Positions 1 to 5,340 of a stretch of 5,340 bases of DNA are shown here, in pieces. The number at the start of each line of letters is the position of its first letter. Position 1 is the first letter of the stretch. The notes below the pieces were generated by a model. It did no database searches and had not been told where the DNA came from. It saw nothing but the letters and a program-made list of their open reading frames with translations. The position numbers and the translations under genes were made by a program. Source of the DNA: Chitinophaga pinensis (lineage in GTDB: Bacteria > Bacteroidota > Bacteroidia > Flavobacteriales_D > Crocinitomicaceae); NCBI GenBank assembly GCA_945868555.1, contig CAMBMC010000197.1, positions 1-5,340 of the forward strand. The letters run 5' to 3'.

Positions 1-772
1 AACGGTGGTCTTTGGCTATTATTCCCAAGACTTGATCAAGGTAGATGAGGATAAAAAAGTCATTGATGTCATTCGCGATATTGCTGAATTTATTCCATTG
101 GAGAAAGGTCGACAGCTGTCTGCTGCACAGTTCTTGGAAAAATTTCTATTCGACCGAAACATGCACTACAACTTCGTGCACAAGTTGAGCGGAGGGGAGA
201 AGCGTCGATTGAAGTTGATGACCGTGTTGATGTCCAATCCAAACTTTCTAATCTTGGATGAGCCAACTAATGACTTAGATATATTCGTGATGTCTGTGTT
301 GGAAGATTATCTCCGCACCTTCGAAGGCTGTTTGATTGTTGTCTCTCACGACCGTTACTTTATGGACAAGATGGTAGATCACCTTTTTGTGTTCGAAGGG
401 GAAGGTGCTGTGAAGGATATTATTGGAAATTACACGGAATACCGAAAGCAAACTGCCGTCGATTACAAGAAAGAAAAGCAGGAAGCCAAAGATGGCACTC
501 CTACGGAGAAGGTTAAGGTAACACAATTGACATCATCTTCAGATAAACCTGCAGAGAAGCGCAAGTTGTCGTTTAAGGAAAAGGAAGAGTTCAAGGTGCT
601 TGAAAAGGACATGGAATCTTTGGAGGCAGAGAAGTTAGTGCTCACAGAAAAGCTGTCCGATGCCTCACTTTCCAATGAGGAACTGATGAACGCAGGAAAT
701 CGTCTTTCTGAAGTGGTCGCAAAACTTGACTTTGTCACGGACAGATGGTTGGAGTTGTCTGAGTTTGTGTAA
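1..772 (+). CDS. ABC-F family ATPase, Uup-like, C-terminal part (5' truncated by window edge)
   Basis: This is the second nucleotide-binding domain and C-terminal tail of a soluble ABC-F ATPase, a family without membrane segments that acts on ribosomes or translation. The frame is open to the left edge (the codon before the GTG at 5 reads Thr), so that GTG is not the real start. Counting from it, 255 residues are visible: the Q-loop YYSQD at 5-9, the ABC signature LSGGEKRRLKL at 61-71, Walker B plus D-loop FLILDEPTNDLD at 81-92, and the switch His in SHDRYF at 114-119. A charged linker (about 150-186) leads to a Lys/Glu-rich coiled coil (about 187-255) ending near RWLEL, as in Uup-type proteins. 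The first ATPase domain, the interdomain linker and the second Walker A lie outside the window. The gene converges on the peptidase gene with 122 bp between the stops. ABC-F membership is secure. The subfamily and exact role (Uup-like rather than EttA or a resistance factor) are inferred from the C-terminal coiled coil. Confidence 0.93.
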   Translation, partial: TVVFGYYSQDLIKVDEDKKVIDVIRDIAEFIPLEKGRQLSAAQFLEKFLFDRNMHYNFVHKLSGGEKRRLKLMTVLMSNPNFLILDEPTNDLDIFVMSVLEDYLRTFEGCLIVVSHDRYFMDKMVDHLFVFEGEGAVKDIIGNYTEYRKQTAVDYKKEKQEAKDGTPTEKVKVTQLTSSSDKPAEKRKLSFKEKEEFKVLEKDMESLEAEKLVLTEKLSDASLSNEELMNAGNRLSEVVAKLDFVTDRWLELSEFV

Positions 773-778
773 CGATTA

Positions 779-814
779 AATTAAAAATTAAGGATGAAGA
801 ATTAAAAATGAAGG
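779..814. repeat. Short AT-rich direct repeat in the convergent intergenic region
   Basis: Two 15-base copies, AATTAAAAATTAAGG at 779-793 and AATTAAAAATGAAGG at 800-814, are offset by 21 bp and differ at one position. They lie directly after the ABC-F stop codon in the 122-bp gap between convergent genes. Neither copy forms a GC-rich hairpin, so this is not a recognisable terminator. The rest of the gap (815-894) shows no further gene or structure beyond the palindrome ATTAATTAAT at 894-903, which overlaps the stop codon of the peptidase gene. No function can be assigned. Confidence 0.5.
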
Positions 815-894
815 GGGTGGATTACAAGACTTCTTTATGAATTACAACCATCGAATAAACCGTTACGAAATGAAAAGCCGCAATTTGAAGTTCA

Positions 895-3800
895 TTAATT
901 AATCAACGAAAACAATTTACTGCTTTGATTCACCAGATTCATTTTCAAGGTGAAGCGAATCTTTTCTCCGTAATTTCCACCGTTGAATGAATCGTTCAAT
1001 TCCTTGCTCATCCATACAGGAAAATACACACCAAATACTTTTCCGAAGCGCATTGCCAATCCAGTATTGATGGCTGTATTTACAGAAAACCCGTTGGAGA
1101 ATGCGCCCAAATCGGCATAGACACCAAAAATACCGAAGGTTGGAATCGGGAGTTGGAAATAGATGTTTGTCGTCGCCATCCAATTGTAGGTAGTTCCATA
1201 ACCAGAAGTGCTCTTGAATCCACCCATGTTTTCATTGCGCTGCTGTGTCCACATGCCCGATTGAGGGCCTCTCGCAAAATAGTAGTCTTCAAAGAAAAGG
1301 TCTTGTGCGCCATTCGTGCCACTTAGTGAAAGTCCGTAGGGATCGTTCATGGCGATAGGGGAAGCGGTAAAGCGGTTCATGCGTCCCACAAATCCTCGAA
1401 TTTCTATCCATCGCTTCATGGAGTAGCGCGCATAGCGGTAAGCATAACTCGCCTCACCCATTGTACGATTTACCCATTGTCCGCCGCGTAAACGCAAAAC
1501 TTCTTGTCGTACTTGAATGTTGAATTTGTGGTCGGGGTATTTAAGAATCAAGTCATATTTCACAAAGCCTCCTGTATAACTCAGTACTTGCTCTTCCGGA
1601 GAAGCGAAACTACCTTTGGCGATACCTTGAACTTGAATGGTTTGTGACAAAGGACTATTTTCTTTTCGGTTTCCAATCTTCGCAATCCAATAAGGGGATA
1701 GTGCTAAATAAACGCCGTATTGTTTTCGAGTTGTTGCTTGGTTGTCGTTTTTGAACGATTTCACAGAAAGTCCAAATTTTGATTGTTTGAATGTTGTCGC
1801 GGGCAAACACGTATAAGCCAATTCAGCCATTCCCGACACCATGTTTCGTCCAACAGAATACATTGGGGCAACGAGGTATTGAAATTTATTGAACGGCAAT
1901 GCCATGTTGTGGAAGGCACCACCCACCATCAATTTGTCATAGGCATTGCCTGCGACAAGTGGTGTCCAATACATGGTGTTGCGCTTTGGATCATTGTCGC
2001 CAAACAAGAATTCCATATTGAATTTTTCGGCTTTTCCAAAGAGCCCTTTAGAGCGCCAGTTGTTGTTGTCGCGGTACAATTCAGGCAGATCGCGTTCAAC
2101 ATCGATGTGTACTTCTGCAGCATCGGGTGTTGATAACTGAATCGTTGTGTTGCGTTGTGCACTTGGCTCAACCCATTTCGTTTCAAAAATATCGTCGCCT
2201 CTTGTAATGCTGACTTCAATTGGCCCATTCACTTGACCTACATTACGTACCTTAACCGTAGTTCCATCGTCGTTCGTTTTTACCGATTTGATTTTATAGT
2301 CAATATGCTTGGTCGTTTGAATTAAATCGACGAAAAGCCAAGTCAAATCCTTGCCTGAAACGCGTTCGAGAGTGGCACGCATGTCTTCAGGTTGCGGATG
2401 CTTAAACTTCCACTCCTCGAAGTAGGCGTGCATGCATTTATCAAATAATTCTTCTCCTAGATAATCTTTCAAATAGTAAAATATCAATCCTGTTTTGCCG
2501 TACATGATGGTGGCATAATTCGCTTGTGCGAATTCTTCAGAACGGGTTTCAATAGGTTGATCCTCCCCAAAACTAGCCGTCAATCTGTAAAAGAAATCGG
2601 ATTGGTCGTGATGATCCAAGTCATCAAAATGAAAGCGACCGTTCAATACCATATCAGACAAGCGGGTATTGTCAGGGTATTTTGTTTGTACGTAGCGAAT
2701 TTCATTCAAGGTGTTCATTCCTCCGTCCATCCAACCATGAACACGCTCATTGGAGCCAAGAATTCCGTAGAACCAATTGTGCCCAACCTCGTGAACAATA
2801 ACAATCTCCAGTTCTTCAGCTGAACTTGCATTGCCAATTACAGTGATATTCGGGTATTCCATTCCGCCTCCCGCACTGATGGTTCCATCGACTGCTGTGA
2901 CGTTGTTGTAAGGATAATCGCCATTCCACAAAGAATAATAATAGGTTCCGTCACGCAGGTATTCATCAGCATTTTGCCACAATTCTGAGTTGCTAGGCAC
3001 CCACATTGCCCATGTTTTTACTTTGCGTTTTGATTGTGGTAAAATCACTTCACCCATTGAAACTGCGTACCTTTTATCGGCGAACCATGCAAAGTCATGA
3101 ACGCGTTGCTGCGTATAGCGAATGGTTTTCATTTCTTTTGCAGAAGGAGGGAAATCGGAGCTTGGATCTTCACTTTCACTTAATTGCAGGTATTCATCCA
3201 AGTGTGCTTTTGTCTCCTCAACTTTTTGAGCGAGAAATTCTATTTCTGATTCCGTTTGGAGATCGCCTGTTGCACCAACGACATAATTCGCAGGTAAGGT
3301 GATGCTCACATCAAAAGATCCATACTCGGAGTAAAATTCACCTTGATTTAAATAGGGAATAGGGTTCCAGCCATTCTTGTCGTAAACTGCAGGCTTAGGA
3401 TACCACTGAGTGATTTGATATGACTGATCGATGTGCCCCAAACGAGAGATTTCTCCGGAAGGAATCTTAACGGAGAAAGGGGTAGAAACTTTGATTTTTC
3501 CACCGGGCTGAAGTGGCGCATTGAGTGTCAGGATACAGATGTCTTGGTGCTTTTCATCATAACGCCATTGAACACCATTTCCATCCACATTAAATTTAAG
3601 GTCGTCGATGTTTCCTTTGTTCTTTTCCCATCCGTAGGTCAATTCCATTTCACCATTGCGGTACAGTTGTTTTCCAAGTGCACTATTTCCATCTCGGTAG
3701 GCATTTGGCCAAAGGTGAATGTACATTTCTGTAAGCGCATTCGGGGAATTGTTTGTATAGATAAATTCTTCGTACCCTGTAAGTGTATGATCGACATCGT

Positions 3801-3903
3801 TTAAGGTAACGCTAATGGTGTAGTTCACTTCTTGCTGCCAATAGTTCTGTCCAAACGCGTGAAGATTTAAAAGTATGGCGAAGAGGACAATGGAATTTCT
3901 CAT
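895..3903 (-). CDS. Exported M1-family (gluzincin) metallopeptidase-like protein with C-terminal beta-rich domain; third zinc ligand replaced
   Basis: This complete 1002-residue protein resembles M1 aminopeptidases, which are zinc enzymes that remove N-terminal residues from peptides. A Sec signal peptide occupies residues 1-18. A beta-sandwich N-terminal domain follows (about 20-210), then a thermolysin-like catalytic domain (about 210-530). That domain carries the exopeptidase motif GGMEY (346-350, equivalent to GAMEN), the zinc/base motif HEVGHNWFYG (371-380), and Tyr463 and Tyr468, spaced like Tyr378 and Tyr383 of leukotriene A4 hydrolase. An Ig-like segment spans about 533-610, and a beta-rich, probably barrel-forming region spans about 640-1002. 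The expected third zinc ligand, 18 residues after the second His, is Gly394 (motif HGWMDGG instead of HPWMDEG), so zinc binding and activity are in doubt. The ATG at 3903 is chosen because it starts the signal peptide directly. The leader is A-rich without a Shine-Dalgarno sequence, which is normal in Bacteroidota. A terminator separates it from the upstream repeat-protein gene. Family assignment is firm; activity and substrate are unknown. Confidence 0.93.
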   Translation of the reverse strand: MRNSIVLFAILLNLHAFGQNYWQQEVNYTISVTLNDVDHTLTGYEEFIYTNNSPNALTEMYIHLWPNAYRDGNSALGKQLYRNGEMELTYGWEKNKGNIDDLKFNVDGNGVQWRYDEKHQDICILTLNAPLQPGGKIKVSTPFSVKIPSGEISRLGHIDQSYQITQWYPKPAVYDKNGWNPIPYLNQGEFYSEYGSFDVSITLPANYVVGATGDLQTESEIEFLAQKVEETKAHLDEYLQLSESEDPSSDFPPSAKEMKTIRYTQQRVHDFAWFADKRYAVSMGEVILPQSKRKVKTWAMWVPSNSELWQNADEYLRDGTYYYSLWNGDYPYNNVTAVDGTISAGGGMEYPNITVIGNASSAEELEIVIVHEVGHNWFYGILGSNERVHGWMDGGMNTLNEIRYVQTKYPDNTRLSDMVLNGRFHFDDLDHHDQSDFFYRLTASFGEDQPIETRSEEFAQANYATIMYGKTGLIFYYLKDYLGEELFDKCMHAYFEEWKFKHPQPEDMRATLERVSGKDLTWLFVDLIQTTKHIDYKIKSVKTNDDGTTVKVRNVGQVNGPIEVSITRGDDIFETKWVEPSAQRNTTIQLSTPDAAEVHIDVERDLPELYRDNNNWRSKGLFGKAEKFNMEFLFGDNDPKRNTMYWTPLVAGNAYDKLMVGGAFHNMALPFNKFQYLVAPMYSVGRNMVSGMAELAYTCLPATTFKQSKFGLSVKSFKNDNQATTRKQYGVYLALSPYWIAKIGNRKENSPLSQTIQVQGIAKGSFASPEEQVLSYTGGFVKYDLILKYPDHKFNIQVRQEVLRLRGGQWVNRTMGEASYAYRYARYSMKRWIEIRGFVGRMNRFTASPIAMNDPYGLSLSGTNGAQDLFFEDYYFARGPQSGMWTQQRNENMGGFKSTSGYGTTYNWMATTNIYFQLPIPTFGIFGVYADLGAFSNGFSVNTAINTGLAMRFGKVFGVYFPVWMSKELNDSFNGGNYGEKIRFTLKMNLVNQSSKLFSLIN
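898..1974 (-). other. C-terminal beta-rich domain of the M1-like protein, probable outer-membrane barrel
   Basis: Residues 644-1002 show many short alternating hydrophobic/polar strands rich in Tyr, Phe and Gly, separated by polar turns. Examples are stretches around MVGGAFHNMALPF, KFQYLVAPMYSVG and the terminal strand KIRFTLKMNL. This composition is typical of outer-membrane beta-barrels and is also seen at the C-terminus of some long Bacteroidota M1 proteins. It would hold the peptidase-like domain at the outer membrane. The barrel is inferred from composition and pattern only; strand number and orientation cannot be given. Confidence 0.55.
2701..2793 (-). other. Degenerate zinc site of the M1-like protein (HEVGH present, Glu ligand replaced by Gly394)
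   Basis: His371 (codon 2791-2793), the general base Glu372 and His375 are intact. The M1 consensus is HExxH, 18 residues, then Glu. Counting 18 residues after His375 reaches residue 394, which is Gly (GGA, codon at 2722-2724). Nearby positions also depart from the form I recall for related Bacteroidota proteins (NERDHPWMDEG): Val388, Gly390 and Gly394 appear here, giving NERVHGWMDGG. Asp393 is adjacent and Glu401 lies seven residues on; either might compensate, but this is speculation. Confidence 0.85.
3850..3903 (-). other. Sec signal peptide of the M1-like protein
   Basis: Residues 1-18 have a short n-region (MRNS), a hydrophobic core (IVLFAILLNL) and an AFG motif before Gln19, which fits signal peptidase I cleavage after Gly18. 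There is no Cys at the +1 position, so it is not a lipoprotein signal. The protein is therefore predicted to enter the periplasm and, given its C-terminal domain, the outer membrane. Confidence 0.85.
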
Positions 3904-3923
3904 AGTTGTTGTTTAAAGTCAGA

Positions 3924-3931
3924 TAAAAGTA
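3924..3931 (-). promoter_or_regulatory. Weak candidate -7 box for the M1-like gene
   Basis: On the minus strand, TACTTTTA resembles the Bacteroidota -7 consensus TAnnTTTG, with the last base mismatched, and lies 20 bp before the ATG. No TTTG-like -33 box is found at the usual spacing; that position reads TGGC, inside the terminator stem of the upstream gene. If real, transcription would start just after the terminator of the repeat-protein gene, giving a leader of about 13 bases. Confidence 0.3.
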
Positions 3932-3943
3932 CGATTAATTCAT

Positions 3944-3967
3944 AAAAAAGGCCACCCGAGGGCAGCC
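3944..3967 (-). terminator. Rho-independent terminator of the MopE-repeat/T9SS protein gene
   Basis: Read on the minus strand, GGCTGCC-CTCG-GGTGGCC forms a 7-bp GC-rich stem with two G-U pairs and a CTCG loop. It is followed immediately by six T residues. It begins 23 bases after the stop codon of the repeat-protein gene. There is no T-tract on the other strand, so it works in one direction. It separates that gene from the downstream M1-like gene. Confidence 0.88.
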
Positions 3968-3990
3968 AATTCTATTTCGTTTAAGAAGGG

Positions 3991-5340
3991 TTATTGGAGA
4001 ATGATTCGTTTCTGCACTTTTATCTCATTCGTCTTTATTTCAAGCAGATAAATGCCATTTTGCAGTGAGTGCAAATCAATCGTTGCATATTGATTGGAAT
4101 ATAATTCAGTGAAAAGTACTTTTCCATTGACATCGAAGCAAGTCAGTTCCCACGAAGCGATTCCCTCAGGAACATTTACTTGGAAAATTCCAGAGCTGGG
4201 GTTCGGCTGAACACTGTATGCCGTGATGCCCAAGGTGCTGATGCCAGCATATCCATCCACCTGATCGCAGTTTTCGTCGATTGCATTACCAACGAGGTCT
4301 GTAGCTCCCGGATTTATAGTTGCATTATTGTCATCACAATCTAGGGCATTTAAGGCATATCCTGAACCAGGATTTACGCAGAAAGGTTGTGCAACACCAG
4401 TTCCATAGGTATCGTTGTCGGCATCGGTGTAGTAATCTGTAAATGTCAATCCTTCATCGATTGACAGGTCACAGTCATTGTCAAGACCGTCACACATTTC
4501 TAAAGCACCAGGGTAAACGGTTGTTTCAGCATCGTCGCAATCGTTGTTGTTACTCACGTAACCGATAGGAGCGCTGCAAGCAATAATTGAACTTGCCGCA
4601 TCACCAAAGGTATCATTGTCATTGTCTGCGTAGAATGTTTGAAGTGCGTTTGCATTTGGATTTGTGTCATCGCAATCCGTATTGTTTACAACATATCCTG
4701 CAGGTATTCCGCAGCTCACAATCGAATCTGTAGCGCTTCCGAATGTATCGTTGTCCGCATCGGCGTAACACACTTGTAAGGCATTTAGGTTGGCATCTGC
4801 ATCGTTGCAATCGGAACTGTTGGCTACATATCCCGCTTGTGCTCCGCAACTTAAAATACTTACAGTTGCGTCTCCATAGGTGTCATTATCAGCATCGGCA
4901 TAGAACGTTTGTAAAGCATTCAAGGCTACCTCGGCATCATTGCAATCGCTGTTATTCGATACATATCCCGCTTGTGCTCCGCAACTTACGATGGTAACTG
5001 CAGGATCTCCATAGGTATCATTGTCAGCATCGGCATAGAACGTTTGTAAAGCATTCAAGGCTACGTCGGCATCATTGCAATCGCTATTATTCGATACATA
5101 TCCCGCAGGGGCTCCACAACTTACGATGGTAACTGCAGGATCTCCATAGGTATCATTGTCAGTATCCGCATAAAAGGTTTGAAGTGCATTTAGTGCCGCA
5201 TTGGCATCGTTGCAATCCGTGTTGTTGGATACATATCCAGCTGGTGCGATACACGTAATAACCGAGTCATCGGGATTTCCATAGGTGTCATTGTCCGTAT
5301 CTGCATAATAGGTTTGAGCCACTGTGATTTGTGCATTGGC
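3991..5340 (-). CDS. T9SS-secreted, MopE-like metal-binding repeat protein, C-terminal part (5' truncated by window edge)
   Basis: The frame is open to the right edge. The first residues (ANAQITVAQTY, numbered from Ala1 at 5340) are the end of another repeat, so the GTG at 5322 is not the start. The visible 449 residues consist of five 45-residue units beginning at Tyr12, 57, 102, 147 and 192. Two longer units (237-303, 304-368) and a T9SS type A sorting domain (about 375-449) follow. Each unit has a calcium-type loop (YADxDNDTYG form), a Cys, GYV, and a DCND or DCDD motif 13 residues after the Cys. Units 6 and 7 regain MopE signatures (CDGLDNDCD and IDENCD). MopE of Methylococcus binds copper, but most relatives are of unknown function. 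The Asp-rich loops suggest calcium, and the Cys pairs suggest disulfides in an extracellular protein. The sorting domain predicts crossing the outer membrane by T9SS and attachment or release at the cell surface. No enzymatic domain is visible; one could lie upstream. A terminator follows the stop. Confidence 0.92.
   Translation of the reverse strand, partial: ANAQITVAQTYYADTDNDTYGNPDDSVITCIAPAGYVSNNTDCNDANAALNALQTFYADTDNDTYGDPAVTIVSCGAPAGYVSNNSDCNDADVALNALQTFYADADNDTYGDPAVTIVSCGAQAGYVSNNSDCNDAEVALNALQTFYADADNDTYGDATVSILSCGAQAGYVANSSDCNDADANLNALQVCYADADNDTFGSATDSIVSCGIPAGYVVNNTDCDDTNPNANALQTFYADNDNDTFGDAASSIIACSAPIGYVSNNNDCDDAETTVYPGALEMCDGLDNDCDLSIDEGLTFTDYYTDADNDTYGTGVAQPFCVNPGSGYALNALDCDDNNATINPGATDLVGNAIDENCDQVDGYAGISTLGITAYSVQPNPSSGIFQVNVPEGIASWELTCFDVNGKVLFTELYSNQYATIDLHSLQNGIYLLEIKTNEIKVQKRIILQ
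3994..4218 (-). other. Type IX secretion C-terminal sorting domain (Por secretion tail, type A)
   Basis: The last 75 residues start with YSVQPNPSSGIFQV, the typical P-N-P-S-x-G opening. They continue with a beta-sandwich pattern (CFDVNGKVLF, then IDLHSLQNGIYLLEI) and end in a short basic tail, KVQKRIILQ. This matches the type A C-terminal domain recognised by the T9SS outer-membrane translocon and usually removed by the PorU sortase. All basic residues of the visible protein lie in its last 43 residues. Confidence 0.93.
4237..4632 (-). other. Two long MopE-type units ending the repeat region
   Basis: Residues 237-303 and 304-368 begin with the same Asp-rich loop and DCDD motif as the short units. 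They then continue with PGA followed by CDGLDNDCDLSIDE (283-296) in the first and by GNAIDENCDQVDG in the second. These are the hallmark segments of the Cu-binding MopE / putative metal-binding motif family. The 45-residue units upstream look like the same repeat with this DNDCD segment deleted and replaced by LNALQTF. Confidence 0.82.
4633..5340 (-). repeat. Array of 135-bp tandem units encoding 45-residue metal-binding repeats
   Basis: Five complete in-frame units start at 5307, 5172, 5037, 4902 and 4767 (reading leftward), with the tail of a sixth at 5308-5340. There are no gaps and no period changes. The intervals 4891-5025 and 5026-5160 differ at only 6 of 135 positions by eye, while the outer units are clearly more diverged. 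The array continues past the window edge, so the total copy number is unknown. Confidence 0.93.

Noticed and set aside
5..7. GTG as start of the ABC-F gene
   Set aside because: The frame continues upstream to the window edge, and the visible part begins just before the Q-loop, so Walker A and the first ATPase domain must be upstream.
463..738. Minus-strand open frame, serine-rich, 91 residues
   Set aside because: It lies wholly inside the ABC-F coding region. Its Ser/Phe richness is the complement of the Lys/Glu-rich coiled coil, so it is a shadow frame.
808..840. Ten-codon frame from ATG 808 to TGA 838-840 in the convergent gap
   Set aside because: It is too short, lacks a ribosome binding context, and overlaps the AT-rich repeat. 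Such frames arise by chance.
869..896. Possible hairpin AATGAA...TTCATT near the end of the M1-like gene
   Set aside because: The stem is only six AT-rich pairs with a long loop and no following T-tract, so it does not qualify as a terminator.
4743..4997. Plus-strand open frame rich in His, Arg and Cys with a periodic pattern
   Set aside because: The periodicity is inherited from the 135-bp units on the opposite strand. The composition mirrors the Asp- and Ala-rich repeats, and there is no independent start context.
5320..5322. GTG as start of the repeat-protein gene
   Set aside because: The preceding in-frame residues ANAQIT align with the end of the previous repeat unit, and no signal peptide is present, so the gene continues beyond the window.
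4633..5340. Regular repeats considered as a CRISPR array
   Set aside because: Units are 135 bp, contiguous, in frame and coding, with no unique spacers between short palindromic repeats.

Overview
The window most likely comes from a member of the Bacteroidota, probably the Flavobacteriia or a related lineage. Three things support this. One reading frame ends in a type IX secretion (T9SS) C-terminal sorting domain, a system essentially confined to that phylum. The M1 peptidase-like protein and the Uup-like ABC-F ATPase resemble forms common there. The start codon that can be inspected has an A-rich leader with no Shine-Dalgarno sequence. The genus cannot be determined from the sequence.

Layout. 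Positions 1-772 (+) hold the C-terminal part of an ABC-F ATPase whose start lies left of the window. Positions 773-894 are a short AT-rich convergent junction with a degenerate 21-bp-spaced direct repeat and no convincing terminator. Positions 895-3903 (-) encode a complete 1002-residue exported M1-family (gluzincin) metallopeptidase-like protein with a predicted beta-rich, probably outer-membrane, C-terminal region. Positions 3904-3990 hold a clear intrinsic terminator for the next gene and a weak candidate promoter for the peptidase gene. Positions 3991-5340 (-) encode the C-terminal 449 residues of a T9SS-secreted protein made of acidic, Cys-paired MopE-like metal-binding repeats. Its start lies beyond the right edge.

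The peptidase-like and repeat-protein genes are co-directional and both products are exported. The terminator between them suggests separate transcription units, and nothing in the sequence shows that they work together. The ABC-F gene is a convergent, probably unrelated neighbour.

No wholly new system is evident. Three details deserve attention. The M1-like protein keeps HEVGH, the GGMEY exopeptidase motif and both active-site tyrosines, but has Gly where the third zinc ligand Glu should be. The secreted repeat protein has 406 consecutive residues with no Lys, Arg or His. Its 135-bp tandem units include two adjacent copies that differ at only 6 positions, which points to recent duplication or conversion.
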